From the NCBI GenBank assembly GCA_039707465.1, contig CM077648.1, forward strand, positions 28,771,119 through 28,835,118: a stretch of DNA of 64,000 nt. The letters run 5' to 3'. The notes beneath the pieces were generated by a model. That model made no database searches and was not told the DNA's origin. It saw only the letters and a list, made by a program, of their open reading frames with translations. Numbering within the stretch: position 1 is the first letter of the stretch; every line of letters begins with the position of its first letter. The translations under genes were made by a program, and so were the position numbers. Source of the stretch: Rhabdophis nuchalis. Taxonomy: Eukaryota; Chordata; Lepidosauria; Squamata; Natricidae. This document shows, piece after piece, positions 32,019-41,965 of the stretch.

Positions 32019-32949
32019 AACCAATATAACAAATTAAGCATAGTATAAAAAAATAAACAATTCAAAATAAAGAAGTCAATAAAAAGATGAGAGATAATGA
32101 GAAAAAGGCAAAAAGGATTCTGACAAAGGCATGCTCCCGTTACATTGAAGCATAAACTTAATCAGGAGAAAAGCAGTAGCAAAATAATCAAGAGTCATAT
32201 ATTCAGAAATCTTATCACAGCAGTCATTAAAAGAAACACACTTGGCATAATCAACGTAACAATCACAAAACCTACACCTAACCACCAAGGCAGGGTGCAT
32301 AACAATCTACCCAGCTCATAAAATACAGCTTTGGAAAAATCTGGTCAAAAGGGATTCAAGAAACACTTCACAATATCAATGCAAACACATACGTACAGTG
32401 TTTATAAAAAAAACCCAACAAAGAGGCAGTGATAGTTGCAACATCAGGGGGAAAAATACACAATCTCAGAAAATACACATATCAATTAAATTCATAAAAT
32501 ATCAAAAAGATTAAACTTTACCACACATTGTCAATGAAGAGGAGGCATAAGAAAGTATTCGTCTTTCAAGAAAGGCAAAGTATAGTAAAACACACAGGGG
32601 CATGACCCCAACCACAACTTTCAATACAAGGGAGTTTCCAGGAGAGTTAGATCCTTCTAAAGTCCCAGCCATGGGACCAACCCCGACTGTTTTGCCCAGA
32701 AGGCATGAAAGGTAAGGGAGCCAAATTGTGAGACAGGCTTTAGCTAGCTAACAGCAATTTCCCTATCCAACTACTCTATGTCCCCGAAGAGGGAGCTTCC
32801 AGCTTATCTCTGATCCACAGTAGATTGTGTTCGAAAGGAGCAGGCTCTGGTTATCTGGAGGCCAAAGGCCAGGAAGTTGTAAAAAATCCCAGATGGACAC
32901 CAGATCTCTTCCAGCAACTGTCCTTTCCTGGCCAACTGCACCAAAAAAC
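32019..32949. other. ERV leader/internal region, degraded
   Basis: Between the HAL1-like insertion and the right LTR. On the minus strand it starts with the PBS-like tggtgcagttggcc just inside the LTR. No long gag frame is readable; the frames of 60-77 codons show no recognisable domain. Confidence 0.45.
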
Positions 32950-33419
32950 TGTAATGAGAAAATTCCAATAGGAAACAAAGACGACAACACAAGCAAAAAT
33001 TCTTACTTTAAAATCAGAGGTTTATTGTTTCTAATAATTTGGATCATTAGAAATTAACAGATATAAAAGATATAATAGCAATAACACACTGCATTAATAT
33101 TTTAATGCAGCAGGCCAATGAAATGTAGCAAGTCCTACCAGGACTGCTATAAATCAAAGAGCTCCGAGCCGATCTTTAACTCCATCCTTTATACTGTTCT
33201 TCTAACCACATACCTGGTTCACAAGTTCACTCATTGTCACTATCCGTGGACACCTGTGTACATTACTTTCAATTCCTCTTTTCCAACAGTTTCATTCTTC
33301 CTGTTTTAAACAAATCCATACAAGTGCATATTTTAGAAAAAAACATATTTCACAGTTAGTAACAGTTCAGCAGGATTACAAATATTTCTGGAAAATTTTG
33401 AAATCATCCTGGCTGAAAA
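32950..33419 (-). repeat. LTR (5' LTR of the antisense ERV), empty-site version
   Basis: Homologous to 25291-25866 without the MITE. Minus-strand TATA box gtataaag at 33187-33194 and AATAAA at 33021-33026. The outer (right) edge is approximate because the flanks have decayed. Confidence 0.8.
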
Positions 33420-33805
33420 CTTTGGTTCATATCTCTTTCTTCTGGGGCCTTCTATTCTCCCTAGGACTTATTAAATCTAATAGATCAATGGGCTATATTT
33501 CTTGGTTCTCACACTAGTTTCATATTCTGATAAATGACTGAAATAGTAATATTAGTTTTTGAAAATCACACCTTCTCAAATCACATATTATGCCATATAC
33601 AATATTGGCCACTCATACTTTTCACCATTGAGCCATACCATGTTTTGTGCAAAGCTGTTAAATGGGCTTAATTTTCATTGCTTTCTCCACTTCAACTACT
33701 TTCATCAAGATTACTGAAAAGGCAAATTATGAGTTCACTAGAAATAGTAACATTATAGTCTGGCATATAGTCTAGCCTCTAGTCATTTGTTTTTTGGGGT
33801 AAATT
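33420..33805. other. no gene recognised
   Basis: Flank of the provirus; AT-rich, nothing recognisable. Confidence 0.5.
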
Positions 33806-33813
33806 ATGTGGTC

Positions 33814-34029
33814 CAGGGATGGTATTCACTTTCTTTCCCTACCAGTTCACAAATGTGAGTGCATGCACCCTGTCCATGCATGCACTCAGCCTTCAGAGCA
33901 TGTGTTTTGATTGCACATGGGGCTTGCACCCACGTGTGTGACTTGAAAACATGTCTAAATAGAATAGCTTAGGGCAATTTCCACTACCAGTTTGGATGAA
34001 CCGGTCCGAACCAGCTGAATACCACCTCA
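33814..34029. mobile_element. 216-bp hAT MITE, diverged
   Basis: Ends cagggatggtattcac and gctgaataccacctca pair as inverted repeats. The flanks atgtggtc (33806-33813) and atttggtc (34030-34037) match at 7 of 8 positions. It is related to 5840-6140 through the 'ggtattca' ends and to 61063-61349 through the inner 'gaaccggtccgaacc' phrase. Confidence 0.75.
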
Positions 34030-34037
34030 ATTTGGTC

Positions 34038-34654
34038 CTATATATTTGCCCCTGTAAAGCAAATACCTGTGGATGAGAGAAACCAAGAAACCTGGATTGG
34101 AAAATTCTACAGGCAAGAAGGCAATGATTCAAATCCCCCAGCTGCCTTCTCCCTTTTAAATGAGTAAAGGACACTTCAGTGATTTCATTAGTTTTGCCTT
34201 TACACAGAGCCAAACTTTTACTGAAGATTTACAAGTACACTGAAAGAATTGATTTTGATTTTGTGATCATTGGTTTGATAAAAATTAAATCTTGTAAATA
34301 GATTTAGCACAATTGTCCTTTTAAGAAAGAGAAGGCTTTAAGTATCATTTATAGGTAGAACATCCTTCCATTGAATTAAATATGAGGATTGTGTTGCTAA
34401 GGAAACTAAACTGTTCGTGGCCGTTTAAAAGAATATTTTGATATTCTGAAATTTTGGAAGATAAGCCATGGGTAGCTAGGAATGTTTTAATCTTAAAGCT
34501 GTATGTGAAAGGAATAAAAACGAAGTCTCATTTTTGAGTCTGGAAGAAGTGAAGTATCTTTGGGTATAATATGGGTACAGTAGGTTAGAGTGCTTCTTTG
34601 AGTGTCTTAAATATACCTCTAATCAATATGTGTTTAAATAAAAGCAAATCATCA
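34038..34654. other. no gene recognised
   Basis: AT-rich sequence upstream of the R4-like fragment. Nothing recognised. Confidence 0.5.
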
Positions 34655-35020
34655 TCATCATCAACTCTGGCTGAACTGGAAAACCTGGACTAGAAAACAC
34701 GCAAACTTTTGAATATATACCATGTTTTACATCCACGAAGTGACATTGACAGGTTGTACCTGCCAAGAAAAATAGGGGGCAGGGGGCTATTGCAAATCCA
34801 TCAAACTGTAGAAGAAGAAAAACGAAGTTTCAATGATTATGTGAATCAAAGTACAGAAAAATTGCTGCAGGCTGTAAAAATGGAGAACAGCATAAAAACA
34901 ACAGAAACAAAGGCAGAATATAAGGAAAAACAGTTGGATGACAGATTAAATAGATGGAAGACCAAGGCTTTGCATGGACAGCACTTGAAAAACATTGAAG
35001 GAAAATGTGATGACAACTTA
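34655..35020 (+). mobile_element. R4-like (site-specific-type, R2/R4 group) LINE fragment, left part
   Basis: Encodes the region downstream of the RT active site in R2/R4-type elements. It is cut at about 35020 by the antisense L2. The same element continues as a 46-base piece at 37841-37886 and as its C-terminus at 43553-43885. Confidence 0.7.
34709..35017 (+). pseudogene. R4-like ORF fragment (post-RT region)
   Basis: About 103 codons before the frame runs into the L2 tail. The HPRSDIDRLYLPRKIGGRGL motif is a strong signature of the R2/R4-group polyprotein between RT and the C-terminal endonuclease. The Glu/Lys-rich helical stretch and the LHGQHLKNIE motif follow in the order known for this group. 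RT and most of the endonuclease are missing. The name is from family knowledge; Dong/NeSL-type relatives are possible. Confidence 0.7.
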
Positions 35021-37840
35021 TTTTTTATTTTATTTTATTAAATTTATACCCCGCCCTTCTCCTTGTTAGGACCCAGGGCGGCGCACAGGCATTATATAAA
35101 ACCATAAATACAATATACATCAATTAAAAATATATTAAATTAATTCACCCGTGCTAAAACCCGTTATTAAAACCGTAACCAAATTATAATTTATATTTAA
35201 AAGTCAGACGCGGGGGGCTATCCTAGGCCGGCTTGTTGGAATAAGTACATCTTAAGATGTTGGCGGAAGAGGCGGAGGTCCGAGGTAGTGCGAAGGTCGG
35301 GGGGTAGGTCGTTCCAGAGGGCCGGGCCCGCCACAGAGAAGGCTCTTCCCCTGGGTGTCGCCAGCCGGCATTGCCCGGCCGACGGCATCCGGAGTAGGCC
35401 CGCTCTGTGGGAGCGGACCGGACGAAGGGATGTATGGGGCAGGAGGCGGTCTCGTATATAGCTAGGCCCCGAGCCATGGAGCGATTTAAAGATGGTGGTC
35501 AACACCTTGAAGCGCACTCGAAAGGCCACAGGCAGCCAGTGCAGCTCGCGCAGGAGAGGTGTTACGTGGGCTTGCCTTGAGGCACCCATAACCACCCGCG
35601 CGGCCGCATTCTGCACTAACTGCAGCTTTCGAGTGCACCTCAAGGGGAGCCCCATGTAGAGAGCGTTACAGTAATCCAGCCGAGATGTCACGAGCGCTTG
35701 AGTGACTGTGCGAAGGGCCCCCCGGTCTAGTAAGGGGCGCAACTGGCATATCAGGCGAACCTGATAGAACGCCCCCCTGGCCACGGCCGCCACATGGTCC
35801 TCCATGGACAGCTGGGAATCCAGAAGGACGCCCAAGTTGCGCGCCCTCTCCACGGGGGCAAGATGTTCGCCCCCAATGGCCAGTGTTGGATTTATCTGGC
35901 TAAACCGGGGTGCCGGAAGCCACAGCCACTCGGTCTTGGACGGGTTGAGTTTGAGTTTGTTACTACCCATCCAGACCCGTACGGCCTCCAGACACCGGGA
36001 CAGCACCTCGACGGCATCGTTGGGGTGGTTTGGGGTGGATATGTACAGCTGAGTATCATCAGCGTACAGATGGTACTCCACCCCAAAACCACGGATGATC
36101 TCGCCCAGTGGCTTCATGTAGGTGTTGAACAGAAGTGGCGAGAGGACCGACCCCTGAGGAACCCCACATGTCAGGGGCCTCGGGGCCGACCTCTGCCCTC
36201 CTGCCAACACCCATTGCGACCGACCAGAGAGGTAGGATGAGAACCACTGTAAAATGGTGCCTCTCAGCCCCAACCCCCCCAATCGGTGCAATAAGATACC
36301 ATGGTCGATGGTATCGAAAGCCGCTGAGAGGTCTAACAGGACCAGGATAGAGGAGCAACCTCTATCCCGAGCCCTCCAGAGATCATCCACCAACGCGACC
36401 AATGCTGTCTCGGTACTGTGACCGGGCCGGAAGCCGGACTGGCGCGGGTCTAGATAATCAACTTCCTCCAGATGTCGAGGGAACTGTTGAGCCACCACAC
36501 TCTCAACAACCTTCACTAAAAAGTGAAGGTTGGAGACGGGACGATAGTTCTCTAATAAAGCCGGGTCCAGGGATGGCTTCTTGAGGAGGGGCCTCACCAC
36601 CGCCTCTTTCAAGACGGTAGGCAAGAACCCCTCACTCAGAGATGAATTCACAATACCCTGGAGCCAGCCTCGTGTCACCTCCCCTCCTGCCAGTACAAGC
36701 CAGGAGGGGCACGGGTCCAATAAACATGTGGTGGCTCTAAGGTTCCTCCGCAACCTGTCCATATCCTCGGTAGTAACAAAGTCGAACTCCTCCCAAGGTG
36801 TTATCTCAAGACCAGCACCGGGCACCTCGACCGGACCACTAGTGGAGGGCAGCTCATTCCGAATCTGAGTGATTTTGTCCTGCAGGAAAACTCCAAATTC
36901 CCCTGCTCGACCCTGCAAAGGGGCTTCCCGCGGCCTCAGATGAAGGTGGGAGCGGGTCACCCCAAACAGGGCGGCAGGGCGGTTTTCCGCGGACGCGATA
37001 AGGGTGGCACAATACTCACGTTTGGCCACTCTTAGCGCCACTAAGTAAGTCCTAATATGGTCTCTCACTAGTGTTCGGTCAGCTTCGGATCGAGAAGATC
37101 TCCACCTACTCTCTAGGCGTCTCTTGCGGCGTTTCATCTCCCGAAGCTCCTTGGTAAACCAAGGAGCCTGGGTGACTCGACGCTGCATGAGAGGCCGCAA
37201 GGGCGCGACTTGGTCCAAGGCCCCCGTGGCCGCACTATACCATGCGGCCACTAGGTCCTCAGTCAAGCCGCGGGGCAGGGATACAGGTACTGGCCCAAGC
37301 TCCCTCTGGAACCTTTCCGGGTCCATCAGGCGCCTGGGGCGGAACCAACTTGGTGTTTCTGGTTCCGCCTCCCCGCGGTGGGGTGTGACAGTTGGAAAGT
37401 CTATCCGAAGGAGAGAGTGATCTGTCCATGACAAGGGTAAGATGACTAAATCCCCTGTTCCGAGATCACTAATCCAGTGTCCAGAGACAAAAATCAGATC
37501 CAGCGTGTGTCCTCCCTCATGAGTGGGGCCCTGAACTACTTGGGTCAGGTCCATGGCCGTCATGGAAGCCATGAACTCCCGAGCCGCCTCGGATGTTTCG
37601 CCCGCCGATGGCAGGTTAAAGTCCCCCATGACTATAAGTCTGGGGGTCTCCACCGCCATCGCGGCGATCACCTCGAGTAGCTCGGGCAGGGCTGCTGTTA
37701 CATAGCGGGGAGCCAGGTATACAATCAGCAAGCCCAACTGCCTCCCTAGGCCCCACTTCACGAAGAGGGACTCACAGCCGGTCGTCTGAGGCACAGTGGT
37801 CTCCTTCGGCTCCAGACTTTCCTTAACAATAACCGCCACC
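35021..37840 (-). mobile_element. L2-clade LINE inserted in the R4-like element, antisense
   Basis: Tail (TTTTA-rich on +) at about 35021-35040, 3' UTR, then coding to 37839, where it is truncated inside the endonuclease. Flanks do not show a target duplication: R4 coding resumes on the right at a point hundreds of bases further on, so the insertion was accompanied by a deletion. Confidence 0.9.
35218..37839 (-). CDS. L2 ORF2, 873-codon open frame (5'-truncated)
   Basis: The longest uninterrupted frame in the window. It starts inside the endonuclease (first conserved parts near residues 1-60 and MGDFNLPS near 70, then HTLDLIFVSGHW and TDHSLLRIDFP). It continues through the linker to the RT (FDTIDHGILLHRL, GVPQGSVLSPLLFN, the catalytic YADDTQLY) and the C-terminal domain (YCNALYMGLPLRC, GPSYIRDRLLPHTS). 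The absence of stops over 2.6 kb indicates a young subfamily, distinct in sequence from the copies at 10037 and 40048. It lacks the endonuclease N-terminus and a promoter, so no activity is expected. Antisense frames are shadows. Confidence 0.9.
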   Translation of the reverse strand: MAVIVKESLEPKETTVPQTTGCESLFVKWGLGRQLGLLIVYLAPRYVTAALPELLEVIAAMAVETPRLIVMGDFNLPSAGETSEAAREFMASMTAMDLTQVVQGPTHEGGHTLDLIFVSGHWISDLGTGDLVILPLSWTDHSLLRIDFPTVTPHRGEAEPETPSWFRPRRLMDPERFQRELGPVPVSLPRGLTEDLVAAWYSAATGALDQVAPLRPLMQRRVTQAPWFTKELREMKRRKRRLESRWRSSRSEADRTLVRDHIRTYLVALRVAKREYCATLIASAENRPAALFGVTRSHLHLRPREAPLQGRAGEFGVFLQDKITQIRNELPSTSGPVEVPGAGLEITPWEEFDFVTTEDMDRLRRNLRATTCLLDPCPSWLVLAGGEVTRGWLQGIVNSSLSEGFLPTVLKEAVVRPLLKKPSLDPALLENYRPVSNLHFLVKVVESVVAQQFPRHLEEVDYLDPRQSGFRPGHSTETALVALVDDLWRARDRGCSSILVLLDLSAAFDTIDHGILLHRLGGLGLRGTILQWFSSYLSGRSQWVLAGGQRSAPRPLTCGVPQGSVLSPLLFNTYMKPLGEIIRGFGVEYHLYADDTQLYISTPNHPNDAVEVLSRCLEAVRVWMGSNKLKLNPSKTEWLWLPAPRFSQINPTLAIGGEHLAPVERARNLGVLLDSQLSMEDHVAAVARGAFYQVRLICQLRPLLDRGALRTVTQALVTSRLDYCNALYMGLPLRCTRKLQLVQNAAARVVMGASRQAHVTPLLRELHWLPVAFRVRFKVLTTIFKSLHGSGPSYIRDRLLPHTSLRPVRSHRAGLLRMPSAGQCRLATPRGRAFSVAGPALWNDLPPDLRTTSDLRLFRQHLKMYLFQQAGLG

Positions 37841-37886
37841 GAATTTTAATAAATATCTCAGCAAATTGCAGCTTCCTGCAATAACA
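37841..37886 (+). repeat. 46-base R4-derived direct repeat (left copy)
   Basis: Starts gaattttaataaatatctca and is identical to about 43656-43701, inside the R4-like C-terminal coding sequence. It lies exactly between the truncated L2 end and the start of the L1. Confidence 0.9.
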
Positions 37887-38756
37887 TGATAGGAGACTTT
37901 AATGGAATTCCAAACCAAAGTAGAGACTATAAAGCAATTAGGATGTCTAAAATAAAAAGAAAAATATTACCGAAGTCCTTTTTTAAGATGGCAGATGAAA
38001 TGAATTTAAAAGACATATGGAGAGAAAGAAATCCAAATAAAGAACAATACACGTATTATTCTTATAGACACTTATCATTCTCAAGGATAGATATGATTTG
38101 GCTCTCTTCAGAGTTAAGTGACCAAAGTTCAAGAAGTGGAAATAGAAGCTAGTACTTGGGCAGACCACAATCCAATGATAATTAAGTGGAAAGGGTCAAA
38201 GATTAGATCCAGATGGACATTAAATAATACAATACTGAAAGAGAAAAACTTCATAAGTAAAACGGAAAAAGAACTGAGGTGTTATTTTAAAGAAAACAAA
38301 AAAGAAGATACATCTATTCAGAATACATGGGATGCAATGAAAGCAGTTACTAGAGGTTTAATAATAGATTATACAAGAAAAAGAAATAAAGAGAAAAGAG
38401 GGCTACAGAAAAGTTTAGAGAAGGAATATAAAACACTGGAAAAAGAACTACAGAAACTACCACAGAGAAAAGATATTAGAATGAAAATGGATCTAATTAA
38501 ACATAAAATGGATATTTTAGAAAAAGAAGAATTGGCTCAGAAGATAAGATCTGCAAAACAGAATTATTTTGAAAACGCAAATAAACCTGGAAGATGGTTG
38601 GCGTACAAACTAAAGAAAGAGAGAGAGGCAAGGAAGATTCAACAATTAAAAAATGAACAAGGACAAATACATTATTTAAATAAGGAGAAAAAAAATTATT
38701 CAGGAATATTATACAAAACTATACGAAAAAGAAAACATACTAGAACAGGATGTTAA
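37886..38756 (+). pseudogene. L1 ORF2: endonuclease C-part and linker, frameshifted
   Basis: Two overlapping frames together give the end of the AP endonuclease (MIGDFNGIPN, FSRIDMIWLSSEL, then WADHNPMIIKWKG in the second frame after a shift near 38115). The Lys/Glu-rich linker follows, leading to AKQNYFENANKPGRWLA, which is standard L1 pre-RT sequence. A further break near 38750 separates it from the RT. The upstream endonuclease residues are lost by truncation. Confidence 0.85.
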
Positions 38757-38828
38757 AAACTACTTACAAGAGGCAAACCTCCCGGTTATATCGGATGACA
38801 GTAGAATATACTAAATGCAAAGATAACG

Positions 38829-39837
38829 ATGATGGAACTAACTGAAGCTATTAAAAGGCAAAAAAATGGGGAAACCCCGGGACCGGATGGCCTCCCAGGA
38901 GAGTTTTATAAAACTTTGGAGGAAGTACTATCCCTTCCTTTATTAGAATTGATGAATGTAATTATGTCTGGTAGTAAAATGCCGAATTCTTGGTCAGAAG
39001 CTTATATTTCACTGATACCAAAGGAAGGAACAGATCTCCTGCAGGTAAAGAATTACCGACCAATTTCATTGTTAAACTCGGATTATAAATTATTTGCATC
39101 AATACTAGCAGAAAGGTTCAAAAATATTTAAACAATTTTATACATCCAGATCAAAATGGATTTTTACCAAAAAGACAAATTAAAGATAACATGAGAATAA
39201 TTTTGAATACGTTGGAATACTATGAAGCACATTCTGAAAAACAAATGGCTTTGATGTTTCTTGATGCACAAAAAACCTTTGATAACGTGAATTGGAAGTT
39301 TATGTTGCAACAGCTAGAACAAATGAAATTTGGTCAAAACTTTATGCATGTTATAAATACTATATATCACAACCAAACAGCTAAAATAATAATAAATGGA
39401 GAGCTTTCAGATAATATCCAGATAAAAAGAGGTACAAGACAAGGCTGCCCACTATCACCTTTACTTTTTGTATTAACGCTAGAAGTGTTAAATAGAAAAA
39501 TAAGAGAAGACAAAGAAATAAAGGGAATGACAATTAGGAAAGAACAATATAAATTACAAGCTTTTGCAGACGACCTAGTTTTTATCCTCGAAGAACCACT
39601 TAAAACCGCATCCAAACTGATAGGGAAAATTGAGGAATATGGAAAAATAACAGGTCTGAAAATAAATAAAGACAAAACACAAATCTTGACAAAGAATATG
39701 ACAAGAAGACAGAAAGAAGAATTAACAGAAATCTTGAAAATTCAAATTACAAGTAAGCTTAAATATTTAGGAATCTACTTGACGTCGAGATGCAGCACCC
39801 TTAAAAAGGAGAATTACTCTAAACTCACAAATCAAAT
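38829..39837 (+). pseudogene. L1 ORF2 reverse transcriptase, frameshifted
   Basis: The RT begins with KNGETPGPDGLPGEFYK and LIPKEGTDLLQVKNYRPISL; a frameshift/stop lies near 39131. It then continues with QNGFLPKRQIKDN, LFLDAQKTFDNVNW-type block A, GTRQGCPLSPLLFVLTLE and the catalytic FADD at 39563-39574. Coding stops at the L2 insertion (about 39836) and resumes at about 41966. Confidence 0.88.
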
Positions 39838-41964
39838 AATAATAATAATAATAATAATAATAATTTAATTTTATATCCCGCTCTCTCTCCCCAAGGGGAC
39901 TCGAGGCGGGGCACAGGCAATTAAAAATACAAATAACAAAATACAGAATACAAACTACAAAATTAAAAGTGAATTAAATTATTCCTGCGCTAAAACCCAT
40001 AAACTAAAACTAAAAATTACCCCTAAAACCCCTAACCTAAAAAGAGACTACCCAAGGCCGGCCAGGCGAAAAAAGTGTGTCTTTAATTTTAAGCGGAAGG
40101 AGCGGAGGTCCGTGGTTGTCCTAATATCGGGGCGAAGGTCGTTCCAGAGGGCTGGGCCCGCCACAGAGAAGGCCCTTCCCCTGGGCGTCGCCCGCTGACA
40201 AAGTCTAGTGGACGGCACCCGGAGAAGTCCCTCTCTGTGGGAGCGAATCGGCCGTGAGGATGTATGAGGCAGGATCCGATCCCGCAGGTAACTAGGTCCC
40301 GAGCCATGGAGCGCTTTGAAGATGATAATTAACACCTTGAAGCGCACCCGGAAAACGACAGGTAGCCAGTGCAGCTCGCGGAAGAGCGGTGTTACGTGGG
40401 CAAACCTAGAGGTGCCCATAATTGCTCGCGCGGCTGCGTTCTGGACCAACTGAAGCCTCCGGGTGCACCTCAAGGGGAGCCCCATGTAGAGAGAGTTGCA
40501 ATAATCCAGTCGGGATGTCACGAGAGCATGAGTGACTGTGCGAAGGGCGTCCCGATCCAATAGGGGGCGCAACTGGCGTACCAGGCGGACCTGGTAAAAC
40601 GCCCTCCTGGCCACGGCTGTCACTTGATCTTCCATGGACAGCCGGGTATCCAGGAGGACACCCAAGTTGCGCGCCCCATCCACAGGGGCAAGATGTTCGC
40701 CCCCTATGGCCAGAGATGGAATCATCTGGTTGAATCGGGCAGCCGGAAACCACAGCCACTCGGTCTTGGTCGGGTTGAGCCTGAGTCCGTTACTTCCCAT
40801 CCAGATCCGCACGGCTTCCAGGCACTGGCACATCACCGCTACGGCATCGTTGGGGTGGTTTGGGGTAGATATATACAGCTGAGTATCATCAGCGTAGAGA
40901 TGATACTCTACCCCAAAACCACGGATGATCTCGCCCAGCGGCTTCATATATGTGTTGAACAGGAGGGGCGAGAGGACCGACCCCTGAGGCACCCCACATG
41001 TGAGGGGTCTCGAGGTCGACCTCTGCCCTCCTGCCAACACAAATTGCGATCGGCCAGAGAGGTAGGAGGAGAACCACCGTAACACGGTGCCTCCCACCCC
41101 CAACCCCCCCAGCCGATGCAATAGGATACCATGGTCGATGGTATCGAAAGCCGCCGAGAGGTCTAATAGGACCAGGATGGAGGAACAACCCCCATCTCTG
41201 GCCCTCCAGAGATCATCGACCAACGCGACCAATGCCGTCTCGGTGCTATGCCCGGGCCGAAAGCCGGACTGGCGCGGGTCTAGATAATCAACTTCCTCCA
41301 GGTGACGGGGAAACTGTTGTGCCACCACACTCTCAACAACCTTCGCCAAAAAGGGAAGGTTGGAGACTGGACGGTAGTTGTTTAAAAGAGCTGGATCCAA
41401 AGAGGGCTTCTTAAGGAGGGGCCTCACCATAGCCTCTTTTAGGGAAGCAGGCAAGGAACCCTCACTCAAGGATGCGTTGATAACCTCTTGGAGCCAGCCT
41501 CGTGTCACCTCCCAGGATGCCAGTACAAGCCAGGAGGGACACGGGTCCAATAAACATGTGGTGGCTCGCAGTCGCCCACGTAACCTGTCCATATCATCGG
41601 AAGCAACGGAGTCAAACTCCTCCCAAACAAGATCCGCCTCACGGCATTCCACTGGACCAGCAATGGGGGCTAACTCATTCTGTATCTGAGCGGTTTTCTC
41701 CTGCAGATAAGACACAAATTCCTCTGCTCTACCCTGTAACGGGGCTTCCCGCACCCTCTGTTGAAGGAGGGAGCGGGTCACCCTAAACAGGGCGGCCGGG
41801 CGGTTATCTGCGGATGCTATGAGAGTGGCGCAATGATGGCGTTTGGCCACTCTCAGCGCCACAATGTAAGTCCGTAAATGGGCTCTTACCTGTGTCCGGT
41901 CAGATTCAGAGCGGGTAGCCCTCCATCTTCTCTCTAGGCATCTCTTGTGGCGTTTCATCACCCT
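39836..41964 (-). mobile_element. L2-clade LINE inserted in the L1, antisense
   Basis: AAT tail at 39836-39864, 3' UTR, coding to 41961, and a 5' truncation in the linker after the endonuclease. L1 ORF2 coding reads across the two junctions with little or no loss, so this is a clean insertion. Very similar to the copy at 10030-13505. Confidence 0.92.
40048..41961 (-). CDS. L2 ORF2, 637-codon open frame (RT and C-terminal domain)
   Basis: An open frame from the linker (MMKRHKRCLERRWRA) through the RT (LDLSAAFDTIDHGIL, GVPQGSVLSPLLFN, YADDTQLY) to the C-terminus. It preserves Arg at the position where the 10037 copy has TGA (DMDRLRGRLRATTCLL). The endonuclease is missing, so it is not autonomous. 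High similarity to the 10037 copy suggests both come from one recent subfamily. Confidence 0.9.
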   Translation of the reverse strand: MMKRHKRCLERRWRATRSESDRTQVRAHLRTYIVALRVAKRHHCATLIASADNRPAALFRVTRSLLQQRVREAPLQGRAEEFVSYLQEKTAQIQNELAPIAGPVECREADLVWEEFDSVASDDMDRLRGRLRATTCLLDPCPSWLVLASWEVTRGWLQEVINASLSEGSLPASLKEAMVRPLLKKPSLDPALLNNYRPVSNLPFLAKVVESVVAQQFPRHLEEVDYLDPRQSGFRPGHSTETALVALVDDLWRARDGGCSSILVLLDLSAAFDTIDHGILLHRLGGLGVGGTVLRWFSSYLSGRSQFVLAGGQRSTSRPLTCGVPQGSVLSPLLFNTYMKPLGEIIRGFGVEYHLYADDTQLYISTPNHPNDAVAVMCQCLEAVRIWMGSNGLRLNPTKTEWLWFPAARFNQMIPSLAIGGEHLAPVDGARNLGVLLDTRLSMEDQVTAVARRAFYQVRLVRQLRPLLDRDALRTVTHALVTSRLDYCNSLYMGLPLRCTRRLQLVQNAAARAIMGTSRFAHVTPLFRELHWLPVVFRVRFKVLIIIFKALHGSGPSYLRDRILPHTSSRPIRSHREGLLRVPSTRLCQRATPRGRAFSVAGPALWNDLRPDIRTTTDLRSFRLKLKTHFFRLAGLG

Positions 41965-41965
41965 G

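Larger units (their letters stand above)
25291..33419 (-). mobile_element. endogenous retrovirus remnant with two LTRs, antisense, multiply invaded
   Basis: Two directly repeated segments (25291-25866 and 32950-33419) bracket a region that includes an antisense integrase C-terminus. Reading on the minus strand gives 5' LTR, a PBS-like tggtgcagttggccagga at about 32943-32926, internal region, integrase remnant and 3' LTR. Later insertions are a MITE in the 3' LTR, a CR1 (26221-27048) and a HAL1-like element (29368-31999). Without them only about 3.6 kb of internal sequence is left, so most of gag, pol and env is deleted or unrecognisable. No polypurine tract or target duplication could be fixed. 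It is non-functional. Confidence 0.75.

Noticed and set aside
37841..37886. Simple L1 target-site duplication
   Set aside because: The right copy lies about 100 bases inside the flank rather than directly after the L1 tail, so a plain duplication does not explain it.
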